From: an uncultured Lachnospiraceae bacterium
GTDB taxonomy: Bacteria; Bacillota; Clostridia; Lachnospirales; Lachnospiraceae
Assembly (NCBI GenBank): GCA_910579495.1
Contig: CAJTVD010000049.1
Span: 1-31,077 of the forward strand
Length of the DNA stretch: 31,077 bases
Direction of reading: 5' to 3'
The notes beneath the pieces are model-generated. The model was given only the letters and a program-made list of their open reading frames with translations. It was not told the DNA's origin and did not search any database. A program made the position numbers and the translations under genes. Shown here one piece after another: positions 22,066 to 30,051 of the stretch. Numbering within the stretch: position 1 is the stretch's first letter; each line of letters opens with the position of its first letter.

Positions 22066-22974
22066 ATGAAAATTGCGGCATTGGATATTGGCGGTACTTC
22101 CATTAAATCCGGCATATGGGAGGAGGGAAACCTGTATGGGCTGAAGGAGCATGAGACCAGGGCAAAGGCGGGAGGCGCCGCTGTGATGGAACAGGCAAAG
22201 CAGGCTCTGGGGGAATGCGGTAAATTCGATGCCATCGGGATCAGCACTGCAGGGCAGGTAGACCCCTGGGAGGGATATATCCGCTTTGCGAATGATAATA
22301 TTCCCGGGTATACCGGTATGCGGATCCGGGAAATCATGGAGAAGGAGTTTGGCGTCCCTGTGGCAGTAGAAAACGATGTGAACGCCGCGGCGTTGGGGGA
22401 AGGCAGGTTCGGCGCCGGATTGGGAGAACCGGATTTCCTGTGCGCTACCTATGGGACCGGCGTTGGGGGAGCCATTGTGGTCGGGGGGGAGGTTTACAGG
22501 GGGAGCGCCTGTTCCGCAGGGGAATTTGGCGGCATCTTAATCCACCCCCAGGACAGGGTGCCGGGAGATCCCTTCAGCGGGTGCTATGAGCGGTATGCAT
22601 CCACAACGGCACTGGTAAACAAGGCCAAAGAGCTTGATCCCGGGCTGGACAATGGGCGAAAGATCTTTGCCCGGATAGATGAGCCAAAGGTGAGGGCTGT
22701 GGTAGAACAGTGGGCGGAAGAAATTGCCTATGGGCTTGTAACACTGGTCTGTATTTTCAACCCTTCCTGTATCATCTTAGGCGGCGGTGTGATGGCGCAG
22801 CCTTATATTCTGGAACGGGTAGAGGAAAAGGTCAGGAAACAGATCATGCCAAGCTTTGGCGGGCTAAAGCTCAGGCAGGCTACACTGGGAAACCAGGCAG
22901 GGCTGCTTGGCGCGGCATGGCTTGGTTCCCAGAAGCTGCAAGGTTTTTCACAGAAGGGAAGGAATGAGCCCTGA
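22066..22974 (+). CDS. nanK: ROK family kinase, likely N-acetylmannosamine kinase
   Basis: 302 residues. Phosphate-1 motif DIGGTSIKSG (7-16), sugar-binding VENDVNAAALGEGRFG, adenosine-side TYGTGVGGAIV and a C-terminal GGGVMAQ. The operon position next to nanE supports ManNAc kinase. The usual ROK zinc motif (C-x-C-G-x2-G-C) is not intact: the region reads HPQDRVPGDPFSGCYERYAS with a single cysteine. Some Firmicutes ROK kinases lack the zinc site. The ribosome site is weak (AAGAGG). The last 27 bases overlap the 3' end of the opposite-strand SGNH gene. Confidence 0.85.
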   Translation: MKIAALDIGGTSIKSGIWEEGNLYGLKEHETRAKAGGAAVMEQAKQALGECGKFDAIGISTAGQVDPWEGYIRFANDNIPGYTGMRIREIMEKEFGVPVAVENDVNAAALGEGRFGAGLGEPDFLCATYGTGVGGAIVVGGEVYRGSACSAGEFGGILIHPQDRVPGDPFSGCYERYASTTALVNKAKELDPGLDNGRKIFARIDEPKVRAVVEQWAEEIAYGLVTLVCIFNPSCIILGGGVMAQPYILERVEEKVRKQIMPSFGGLKLRQATLGNQAGLLGAAWLGSQKLQGFSQKGRNEP

Positions 22975-23589
22975 GAGTACTTTGGCCAGGCTCTGGTGCC
23001 CTTCTTTGGTCAGGTGCATATAGTCGATATGGTTATTTTCAGCCACAACTTCGTTGGCATCGAAATAAAAGCAGTTTGTAAGGTTTGCAATGGTTTTGTA
23101 CTCTGCGATAAGGCCTTCTGATTTTTCCGCGCAGCCCCGTCCCATGGTGGCACCTACGGCAGTAGACTCATACTCTTTGTCAATTGTTTTGGGGACCACG
23201 ATGAGGATGCGGGGGCCATGGGTACCCCAGCAGTCAGTGGTGGCCACAGCTTTGGCCACCAGCCTCTTAAGGCCCAGGGCAATGCAGGCGGCGGAGGAGC
23301 CGAAGCGTTCCTTGGTGTCATTGGTGCCCAGCATGATCACCAGCAGGTCCACAGGGGCATGGCTCATCAGGCAGGGATAAATATAATCCAGGCCCGAGAG
23401 CCCTTCGTGGACCGGGTCGTCAAAGCAGGTGGTGCGGCCGGAAAGCCCTTCCTCCAGCACCAGATAGTCTTCCCCCAGCAGTTGCCCGAGAAGGCAGGTC
23501 CAGCGTTCCTCCTCTGAGAAACGCCCGTTGGTAAGGGCGCAATAACCATGGGTATTGGAATCACCAAAACAGACAATATGTTTTTTCAT
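22948..23589 (-). CDS. SGNH/GDSL hydrolase 3 (arylesterase-like)
   Basis: 213 residues, a different SGNH branch from the tandem pair. Blocks: GDSNTHGY (Ser10), EGLSGRTT, GTND and DYMHLTKEGH. The extended LSGRTTCFDD and YESTAVGATMGR segments are typical of small cytoplasmic arylesterase/lysophospholipase-like or acyl-sugar esterases. The gene is convergent with nanK (27-base overlap) and divergent from nanA. Start ATG 23589 follows CAGGAGG. A role on acylated sialic acids is plausible from position only. Confidence 0.85.
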   Translation of the reverse strand: MKKHIVCFGDSNTHGYCALTNGRFSEEERWTCLLGQLLGEDYLVLEEGLSGRTTCFDDPVHEGLSGLDYIYPCLMSHAPVDLLVIMLGTNDTKERFGSSAACIALGLKRLVAKAVATTDCWGTHGPRILIVVPKTIDKEYESTAVGATMGRGCAEKSEGLIAEYKTIANLTNCFYFDANEVVAENNHIDYMHLTKEGHQSLAKVLSGLIPSLL

Positions 23590-23701
23590 AACGAAATTCC
23601 TCCTGTAAGTAATAATTTCCGTTCATTTTAGGTTTCTTATAGCATAGCATCAGGGAGGGAAAAAGACAATAAAAAAAGAAAAAATTTCATCGCTGTTTAG
23701 A

Positions 23702-23730
23702 TTGAAAATAATTTTCGTAAGTGATAAAGT
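23702..23730 (+). promoter_or_regulatory. nanA promoter with palindromic candidate operator
   Basis: TTGAAA (23702-23707) and TAAAGT (23725-23730) are 17 bases apart. The palindrome GAAAATAATTTTC (23704-23716) covers the -35 box and spacer. The 19 bases 23702-23720 match 13 positions of the motif at 14172-14190 before the main operon. The divergent SGNH 3 gene may have its own promoter near 23640-23670 (minus-strand TTGTCT and TATGCT). Confidence 0.55.
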
Positions 23731-23793
23731 TTAAAGCAACAGTATTCCGTTTTTACCAATTTTACACCGCAGCAGCGGGGAAAGGAAAAATAT

Positions 23794-24714
23794 ATGAGAA
23801 ATATTGCAAAGTATCAGGGAATTATCCCGGCATTTTATGCATGTTATGGGGAGGATGGGAGTGTCAGTGCTGAGCGTACCCAGGCATGGGCGGAGTATCT
23901 GCTCAAAAAGGGCGTGAAAGGCGTATATGTATGCGGCTCTTCCGGGGAATGTATTTATCAGACGGTGGAAGAGAGGGAAAGGACGCTGGAGGCGGTGATG
24001 GAAGTGGTAAAAGGGAAGATGACCGTGATTGCCCACTGCGCCTGCAACAATACTGCTGAAAGCTGCAGGCTTGCAGCCCACGCCCAAAGCCTGGGCGTAG
24101 ATGCGGTGGCAGCCATCCCGCCAATTTATTTTCATCTTCCCGACCATGCCATCGCACAGTACTGGAATGATATTTCGGCGGCGGCGCCGGATACGGAATT
24201 CATTATCTATAATATCCCCCAGCTTGCAGGGGTGGCACTGACCATGCCGCTGTTTAAGGAGATGCTGAAAAATCCCCGGGTTGCCGGCGTAAAGAACAGC
24301 TCTATGCCCACTGTGGATATCCAGATGTTCAAAATGGAAGGGGGAGAAGATTTCGCAGTATTTAACGGCCCCGACGAACAGTTGGTTGCAGGCCTTGCCA
24401 TTGGCGCTGACGGTGCCATCGGCGGGACCTTTGGGGTAATGGTTGACCTGTTCCTGAAACTGTTTAGCCTGTGCAAAGAAGGGGATTTTGCGGCCGCCAG
24501 GAAGATCCAAAATGACGTGGATGCGATTATTTACGCTATGTGCGCCTGCAAGGGAAATCTGTATGCGGTGATGAAGGAAATCATCAAAAGAAGAGAAGGG
24601 CTGGAATTTGGGGGCGCAAGGAAACCTTTGCCCGGCCTGGCAGAGGGGGATTTGGAAAAAGTAGAAAACTGTATTGCTATGATTGACCGGGCTGTGGGCA
24701 CACACTGCAAATAA
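23794..24714 (+). CDS. nanA: N-acetylneuraminate lyase-like aldolase NanA
   Basis: 306 residues of the DHDPS/NAL TIM-barrel aldolases. The lyase splits sialic acid to ManNAc and pyruvate. Landmarks: GSSGE at 48-52 (pyruvate carboxylate binding), Tyr139 in IIYNIPQ and Schiff-base Lys167 in VAGVKNSS. The nan neighbours support sialic acid as substrate, and GSSGECIYQT is close to the lyase pattern. The start ATG 23794 follows GGAAAGG. It has its own promoter and is separate from the main operon, which would let the lyase be tuned independently. Confidence 0.88.
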   Translation: MRNIAKYQGIIPAFYACYGEDGSVSAERTQAWAEYLLKKGVKGVYVCGSSGECIYQTVEERERTLEAVMEVVKGKMTVIAHCACNNTAESCRLAAHAQSLGVDAVAAIPPIYFHLPDHAIAQYWNDISAAAPDTEFIIYNIPQLAGVALTMPLFKEMLKNPRVAGVKNSSMPTVDIQMFKMEGGEDFAVFNGPDEQLVAGLAIGADGAIGGTFGVMVDLFLKLFSLCKEGDFAAARKIQNDVDAIIYAMCACKGNLYAVMKEIIKRREGLEFGGARKPLPGLAEGDLEKVENCIAMIDRAVGTHCK

Positions 24715-24818
24715 TGGCCTGCGGTATGGAAGCCGCTGGTGGGTACCATAATACGCTGGCCTTAATGCATTCATAGCAGATTTTGCCCGTTTTATGACAT
24801 TTGCCCCTGCCAGCCTAA

Positions 24819-24846
24819 TTGCAATACACCGAAATGACGATATAAT
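24819..24846 (+). promoter_or_regulatory. Promoter of the coiled-coil protein gene
   Basis: TTGCAA (24819-24824) and TATAAT (24841-24846) with a 16-base spacer. Between nanA and this promoter a GC-rich imperfect hairpin (about 24716-24765) may end the nanA transcript. Confidence 0.6.
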
Positions 24847-24927
24847 CAATAAGCCATAGGATTTTTATTGGCGGCAAAGGCAGCGGGATAACGGATGATC
24901 CCTTTTAGATTGGAGGTAGAAGGAGCT

Positions 24928-25890
24928 ATGAAAGTAAACAATGCGGCAATTTTTATGGGTGACAGCAGCAGAAGCCAGCGCCATAATGGCATTCAGGAAG
25001 AGAAGGGCGGGCGCAAAAGTATTTTTGCAGGAAACATGAAGGATAACTTTGACCCCATTGCCCGGAAAAAGCAGCAGGCAAGGCAGCAGGCGATGAAGAT
25101 TGTGGGAGATGCCTGGGACGGCGAGCGCAAGATGGACGAAGAACTTTCCAAGACCAAGGAGAAGCTTGGGGAATATAGGGAAATGAAATTAGCCGCCGAG
25201 AGCCAGCTTAAGGGAATTGGGAGAGAAGCGGAAGCCCTCCGGAAGGCTTACGGCATTGAAGACGAGGCACAGGCGCAGGCAGATTTAAAGCTTCTGGATA
25301 AAAAGGCGGCTTCTATGGAGGAAGGCTCCCAGGTGGTACTCACCGAGGAGGAGAAGCAGCGGCTTTCCCAGATTGATGAGGCCGGGCTCCGGGAATACCA
25401 GGAAAAGAGCCAGGCATTAAATGACAGGGCAAAGGCATACAACGCCCAGATCAGGGAAGCGGATAACGGCATGTTCGCCATAGCTGCGGCCAATACGGAC
25501 GCAAAGATCAACAAGCCCCAGATCCAGGCGAAGACTATTATGAAAGCCCAGGAGACAGCGGATGAGATCTTAGAGGCTGCCAGCAAGGAAATTATCGGAA
25601 TGCTCACAGAGGAAGCCAAGGACCATGTGGACCAGGAGCTGGAAGAGAAGAAAGAGGCAGCAGAAGAGAAGGCAGAAAAGGAAGAAGAAGAAAAAGAAAA
25701 GATCGAAAAGGCCAAAGAAGAAAAAGAACAGAAAGAAGAGTTTGTAGAAGAGGTGGCAGACACCGGCGAGTTTATTGTGGAGGCAGACAACGTGCTGAAG
25801 GATGTCCAGAGGGATATCAAGAAAGTAATGGACGAGATGAAGCTCCTTGAGGAAGACTTAAAAGGCGCAGCGGTAGATACCGCCCTGTAG
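24928..25890 (+). CDS. Conserved coiled-coil protein of unknown function
   Basis: 320 residues, highly charged, no signal peptide or membrane helix. The N-terminus (MKVNNAAIFMGDSSRSQ) is followed by long helices at about residues 40-160 and an extreme Glu/Lys-rich coiled coil near 230-275 (runs of EEK and EKA). The end is acidic with helices. I recall similar proteins in Lachnospiraceae but no known role. ATG 24928 has GGAGG at 24912-24916; an AAGGAG is also there but too close. An upstream in-frame ATG (24895) has no ribosome site. Convergent with the DUF5721 gene. Confidence 0.7.
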   Translation: MKVNNAAIFMGDSSRSQRHNGIQEEKGGRKSIFAGNMKDNFDPIARKKQQARQQAMKIVGDAWDGERKMDEELSKTKEKLGEYREMKLAAESQLKGIGREAEALRKAYGIEDEAQAQADLKLLDKKAASMEEGSQVVLTEEEKQRLSQIDEAGLREYQEKSQALNDRAKAYNAQIREADNGMFAIAAANTDAKINKPQIQAKTIMKAQETADEILEAASKEIIGMLTEEAKDHVDQELEEKKEAAEEKAEKEEEEKEKIEKAKEEKEQKEEFVEEVADTGEFIVEADNVLKDVQRDIKKVMDEMKLLEEDLKGAAVDTAL

Positions 25891-25895
25891 GAGGG

Positions 25896-25920
25896 TCAGT
25901 TTTCTTCAAAAGAAAACTGA
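25896..25920. terminator. Palindromic hairpin between convergent genes
   Basis: Arms 25896-25906 and 25910-25920 pair perfectly over 11 bp with a 3-base loop. It starts five bases after the coiled-coil gene's stop and covers the DUF5721 stop codon. No long T run; probably a shared transcript end. Confidence 0.5.
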
Positions 25921-26399
25921 TGTTCCGAAAGGAACCGTGCCATATAATCATCCCAGAGCCTGTCGGGGGTTTTGTCAGGAAGAAAAGTAAAAAATGCGGT
26001 GGCGGTAATGCAGGTGAGCATGCTGCCATCGTATTTGATATTCAGCACAAAAGCTTTGATATCAGACAAAGTAACGCCCGCCCCGCCTTCTGTAAGAATC
26101 CGGGAAACCAGCTCGGGCTTTAAATGAAGGGCCAGCTTAAAGTTTACAGGGGTCCTCTTCCCTTTGATTATGCCAAAACATACAGGGCGCATATGTTTCC
26201 ATTCAGAAAATTCATAGGGAGGGAGGAGGGAGCTGTCATTCACATCCCCGGTGAAAAAGGCTTTCTCTATATGGCCGTCAATGGCAAAACGGTTATAGGT
26301 GGTGACCACCGCTTCTGCCATCAAAAAACTATCAAAAACATCGGAACCCAGCAGCCGCCCCATAAAGTTTTTCACTTCTTTTATCTGATATGACCTCAT
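25896..26399 (-). CDS. DUF5721 family protein
   Basis: 167 residues of a Lachnospiraceae-typical family of unknown function. Landmarks: KEVKNFMGRLLGSDVFDSFL, EAVVTTYNRFAIDGH, the segment WKHMRPVCFGIIKGKRTPVNF and an end with NIKYDGSMLTCITATAFFTF. Mixed alpha/beta, cytoplasmic. Start ATG 26399 follows AAGGGGG. It is divergent from glgP with 216 bases between them, and convergent with the coiled-coil gene. Confidence 0.85.
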   Translation of the reverse strand: MRSYQIKEVKNFMGRLLGSDVFDSFLMAEAVVTTYNRFAIDGHIEKAFFTGDVNDSSLLPPYEFSEWKHMRPVCFGIIKGKRTPVNFKLALHLKPELVSRILTEGGAGVTLSDIKAFVLNIKYDGSMLTCITATAFFTFLPDKTPDRLWDDYMARFLSEHQFSFEEN

Positions 26400-26504
26400 T
26401 TTGTTCCCCCTTTGTGATTTCTATCTATCAGTATAAAGTAATCGGGATAAATTGCAAGGGAAAAAAGGCTTCCTGCCCCTTTTTATCTTTTTTTTTAAAA
26501 AAGC

Positions 26505-26533
26505 TTGCGGAAAACGTTTTCTTGTGTTACACT
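26505..26533 (+). promoter_or_regulatory. glgP promoter with a cre-like site
   Basis: TTGCGG (26505-26510) and TACACT (26528-26533) with a 17-base spacer. GAAAACGTTTTC (26510-26521), a perfect 12-base palindrome fitting the core of catabolite-responsive elements bound by CcpA, lies in the spacer. Binding there would repress, which makes sense for a glycogen-degrading enzyme when sugar is plentiful. Confidence 0.6.
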
Positions 26534-26615
26534 CAGTATGCAAGGGGGAAAATTCTGGAATAATTTATGTTAAGAATGGAATTTTTTAAAAAATATCAAT
26601 TAAACGGAGGAAATT

Positions 26616-28925
26616 ATGGCATCACAAACAAATTTGCAGAAGGATGTATTGGTTCTGAACATGGAGCAGCAGCTGGAAGAAGTTGCGGAAGATATGTTCG
26701 GCAAAGCATTAGCCCAATTAAGTGACCAGGAAACCTACTATGTGGTACTGGCATTTACCAAAAGGCTCATGGCTGTATGTGACACCAATGAAGGGGAGAA
26801 GAAAATCTATTACATTTCCGCAGAATTTTTGATTGGGAAACTGCTGTCCAATAATCTGATCAACCTTGGCGTTTATGACAAGCTGGACCAGATCTTAAAG
26901 GGCAAAGGCAAGAGCCTTTCTGTGCTGGAAGAGATTGAGCCGGAACCATCCCTTGGCAACGGCGGGCTGGGCAGGCTTGCGGCATGTTTCCTTGACTCTA
27001 TTGCCACCCTGGGGCTTCCCGGAGAGGGCATTGGGCTGAATTACCACTTCGGGCTTTTCCGGCAGGTGTTCAAAGACAGGCTGCAGACCGCTGAGAAAAA
27101 TGACTGGATGGAGGAGCATTCCTGGCTCACCAAAACGGACGTTACCTTTGACGTGCATTTTGGCAAAAAGAAGGTGGTTTCACGGCTTTACGATATTGAT
27201 GTTGCAGGCTATGACAGCGGCGTGAACAAGCTGCGGCTTTTTGATATTGAGTCCATTGACGAGAGCATAGTGGAGGATGGCATTACCTTTGATAAGGAAG
27301 AGATTGAAAAGAACCTGACCCTGTTTTTGTATCCTGACGACTCTGACAAGGCAGGGCACCTGCTGCGGATCTACCAGCAGTATTTTATGGTGTGCAATGC
27401 CGCCCAGCTTATCCTCCGGGAAATGAAGGAAAAGAAATACGACCTGCGTAAGATGTATGAACATGCGGTGATCCAGATCAACGATACCCATCCTACCATG
27501 GTAATTCCGGAGCTGATCCGCATCCTGGTGGAGGAAAAGGCATTTACCATGGATGAGGCCATTGAAGTGGTGGGCAAAACCTGCGCTTATACCAACCATA
27601 CGATCCTGGCGGAAGCGCTGGAAAAATGGCCCCTTGCTTACCTGGAAAAGGTAGTGCCCCAGCTTGTCCCCTATATCAAAGAGCTGGATAAGAGGGTGGC
27701 AAAAAAATACAAGGACCCCAAGGTGCAGATCATTGACAAGGACCAACGGGTGCATATGGCGCATATTGATATCCACTACGGATTTTCCGTTAACGGCGTT
27801 GCCGCTATCCATACAGAAATCTTAAAGGAAACGGAGTTAAACAGCTTTTATAAGATTTATCCGGAAAAATTCAACAACAAGACCAATGGCATTACCTTCA
27901 GGAGATGGCTGCTTAGCTGCAACCGGGAGCTGGCGGGCTTTTTGTCCCAGACCATTGGGGACGGCTTCAAAAAGGATGCGGATAAGCTGGAAAAACTCCT
28001 GGAATTCCAGCAAGACCAGGCAGTGCTTGACCGCCTGGAGGAAATTAAGATGAACCGCAAGAAGGAGCTGGCGGAATATGTTAAGAAGGCGGAGGGAGTG
28101 GCATTAAACCCCAGCTCCATCTTTGACATCCAGATTAAGAGGCTCCATGAGTATAAACGCCAGCAGATGAACGCCCTTTATATCATCCATAAATACCTGG
28201 AGATCAAGGGAGGCAAGAAGCCTGCAAGGCCCATTACCTTTATCTTTGGGGCTAAGGCTGCGCCTGCTTATGTGATTGCCCAGGATATCATCCACCTGCT
28301 TCTGGTGCTGGAAGAGATCGTCAACAACGACCCGGAAGTAAGCCCTTATATGACAGTGCTGATGGTGGAAAACTATAATGTAAGCTATGCGGAAAAGCTG
28401 ATCCCTGCCTGCGACATTTCCGAACAGATTTCCCTTGCCTCCAAGGAAGCTTCCGGCACAGGAAATATGAAGTTTATGTTAAACGGCGCGGTTACGCTGG
28501 GAACCTCCGACGGGGCCAATGTGGAGATCCACGAGCTGGTGGGGGATGACAATATTTATATCTTTGGGGAAAAGTCCGAGACAGTCATTGCGCATTATGA
28601 GAAAGCGGACTATGTATCAAAGGATTACTACAAAAAGAGCCCTGTGGTCAAAGAGGCAGTGGACTTTATTGTGGGCAAACAGGCGCTCAAAGCAGGGCAT
28701 AAGGAAAACCTGGAGCGGCTTTACAAAGAGCTCATCGGCAAAGACTGGTTCATGACACTGCTTGACCTGGAGGATTATATTAAGGCCAAAGACCAGGCGC
28801 TGGCAGACTATGAGGACAGGGAAAAGTGGAAAAAGATGATGCTGGTGAATATTGCAAAGGCAGGGTTCTTTTCCTCAGACAGGACCATTATGGAATACAA
28901 CAGGGATATCTGGAAACTGAAATAA
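26616..28925 (+). CDS. glgP: Glycogen/alpha-glucan phosphorylase
   Basis: 769 residues. Releases glucose-1-phosphate from glycogen or maltodextrin ends with a pyridoxal phosphate cofactor. Landmarks: EPEPSLGNGGLGRLAACF and DSIATLGLPGEGIGLNYHFG (N-terminal half), INDTHPTM, TNHTILAEALEKW, FNNKTNGITFRRWL, FDIQIKRLHEYKRQ, and the cofactor region ASGTGNMKFMLNGAVTLGT followed by DGANVEI (cofactor lysine in NMKF). Length and motifs are complete. ATG 26616 follows ACGGAGG. The upstream region carries a cre-like site. A terminator lies about 100 bases after the stop. Confidence 0.95.
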   Translation: MASQTNLQKDVLVLNMEQQLEEVAEDMFGKALAQLSDQETYYVVLAFTKRLMAVCDTNEGEKKIYYISAEFLIGKLLSNNLINLGVYDKLDQILKGKGKSLSVLEEIEPEPSLGNGGLGRLAACFLDSIATLGLPGEGIGLNYHFGLFRQVFKDRLQTAEKNDWMEEHSWLTKTDVTFDVHFGKKKVVSRLYDIDVAGYDSGVNKLRLFDIESIDESIVEDGITFDKEEIEKNLTLFLYPDDSDKAGHLLRIYQQYFMVCNAAQLILREMKEKKYDLRKMYEHAVIQINDTHPTMVIPELIRILVEEKAFTMDEAIEVVGKTCAYTNHTILAEALEKWPLAYLEKVVPQLVPYIKELDKRVAKKYKDPKVQIIDKDQRVHMAHIDIHYGFSVNGVAAIHTEILKETELNSFYKIYPEKFNNKTNGITFRRWLLSCNRELAGFLSQTIGDGFKKDADKLEKLLEFQQDQAVLDRLEEIKMNRKKELAEYVKKAEGVALNPSSIFDIQIKRLHEYKRQQMNALYIIHKYLEIKGGKKPARPITFIFGAKAAPAYVIAQDIIHLLLVLEEIVNNDPEVSPYMTVLMVENYNVSYAEKLIPACDISEQISLASKEASGTGNMKFMLNGAVTLGTSDGANVEIHELVGDDNIYIFGEKSETVIAHYEKADYVSKDYYKKSPVVKEAVDFIVGKQALKAGHKENLERLYKELIGKDWFMTLLDLEDYIKAKDQALADYEDREKWKKMMLVNIAKAGFFSSDRTIMEYNRDIWKLK

Positions 28926-29021
28926 GAAAGCTGAAAAATAAGGATTTTTAAGGAGCTAGGCATATCAGGATATATGGTATGCCACCCATTTGCCACCCGT
29001 TCAGTGTAAAAATGCACTTTG

Positions 29022-29071
29022 AATATAAAAAAGGCTGAATACATTCTAAAATGTTCAGCCTTTTTTATATT
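29022..29071. terminator. Strong bidirectional terminator hairpin
   Basis: Arms 29022-29039 and 29054-29071 pair perfectly over 18 bp with a 14-base loop. A and T runs flank the GGCTGAA core, so it would work on both strands: for glgP on plus and for the old integrase on minus. Just before it, GCCACCC occurs twice (29 kb minus about 20 bases), similar to sequences seen near integrase attachment sites. Confidence 0.8.
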
Positions 29072-29080
29072 ATTTATTTG

Positions 29081-29250
29081 CTACATCCTCAAAAATGTCA
29101 ACAGCAGATTTTGTATGGATTCTGTATTGAATGTATATGTGCCAAGGGTGGTGGCTATGTCTTTATGCCCAAGGCGTTCCATTACTGTTTTGGGGTTTAC
29201 ACCGTTTTCTGCCAATATCGTACCATGTGTATGGCTAAGTCATGTAACTT
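29081..29250 (-). pseudogene. C-terminal fragment of a tyrosine recombinase (integrase)
   Basis: Minus-strand 29239-29081 encodes 52 residues: LSHTHGTILAENGVNPKTV, then MERLGHKDIATTLGTYTF with the nucleophile Tyr, ending at a TAG. Just upstream, in another frame, KLHDL completes the broken HDLRHTH motif, so a frameshift removed the catalytic arginine. The rest of the gene is gone. This is the scar of an integrated mobile element next to glgP. Confidence 0.75.
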
Positions 29251-29333
29251 GATTGCGAGTATATATTGCATTATTTTTCTGATTTTTGAAATAAATTAAA
29301 AAATGATACTTTTATTATTTCAATATTGATGAT

Positions 29334-29519
29334 ATGCTAAAATATTATACATTTACCCCTCGCCCGCTGATGTATGGGGATTTATATAAAATGGACGATG
29401 AATTATCAGCTTTGTTAATTGAAGCGCACAGAAATATAGGTTTTTTGGAGGGGCTTCTTAAATATGCTTCCAATAAAAATGTTTTCAGTGAATTAATGTT
29501 ATATTTAGAAACATTATAG
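29334..29519 (+). pseudogene. N-terminal fragment resembling a Fic-family protein
   Basis: 61 residues: LYKMDDELSALLIEAHRNIG followed by FLEGLLKYASNKNVFSELML. This resembles the N-terminal helical part before the Fic domain in Fic-family AMP transferases, but the Fic motif (HPFx(D/E)GN) is absent and the frame ends at 29519. There is no good ribosome site. Probably a decayed gene. The match is by memory of the pattern. Confidence 0.4.
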
Positions 29520-29542
29520 TAGTAGGAGAATATCATGCCGCA

Positions 29543-29890
29543 ATGAATATAATTATGTATACTACGGAAGAGGGTATCACAAAAATAGAAGTAACATTTG
29601 ACCATGATACGGTTTGGCTTTCCATAGATCAGATGGCCGAATTATTTCAGCGAGATAAAAGTGTAATTGGAAAACATGTAAGAAATATTTTTAAAGAAGG
29701 GGAATTGGTAAAAGAGGAAGTTTGGGCAAAATTTGCCTACACTGCTTCTGGCGGCAAGGTTTATCAGGTAGATTTTTATAATTTAGATGTTATCATTTCC
29801 GTTGATTATCGAGTAAAATCTCTTAGAGGAACACAATTCAGAATATGGGCGACTTCTATTTTAAAAGAATATATGAAAAAGGGATTCTAA
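29543..29890 (+). pseudogene. N-terminal part of a RhuM-family protein
   Basis: 115 residues: MYTTEEGITKIEVTFDHDTV, LSIDQMAELFQRDKSVIGKH, EGELVKEEVWAKFAYTA, VDFYNLDVIISVDYRVKSLR and GTQFRIWATSILKEYMKKGF. These are the hallmarks of the RhuM (virulence RhuM) N-terminal domain; intact relatives continue after KKGF for about two hundred residues. Here the frame stops at once, so the C-terminal half is lost. AT-rich, next to integrase and Fic fragments. Confidence 0.65.
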
Positions 29891-29937
29891 CACCTTCTGC
29901 CATAAAAATCGTCCTCCTTAAAAAAGTGTATAAAAAT

Positions 29938-30015
29938 AACAGCCAGCGCATTAAATGCTTGCAGGCTGTTTCCGAAGATGATACAATATTTTTGTTGGTG
30001 GGTATCATCTTCGGA
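29938..30015. repeat. Two consecutive hairpins at the end of the decayed island
   Basis: First hairpin: AACAGCC 29938-29944 with GGCTGTT 29964-29970. Second: perfect 14-bp arms 29971-29984 and 30002-30015 with a 17-base loop. They follow directly on the truncated RhuM gene. Function unknown; possible element end, terminator or small RNA. Confidence 0.5.
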
Positions 30016-30051
30016 TGTATCATATCATTCCAGCACTGGGCGGTTTTTGTT

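Noticed and set aside
21205..22152. Minus-strand ORF of 315 codons opposite nanE
   Set aside because: Shadow frame of nanE and the YhcH-like gene.
23731..24849. Minus-strand ORF of 372 codons opposite nanA
   Set aside because: Shadow of nanA on the other strand; no ribosome site and an unnatural composition rich in His and Arg.
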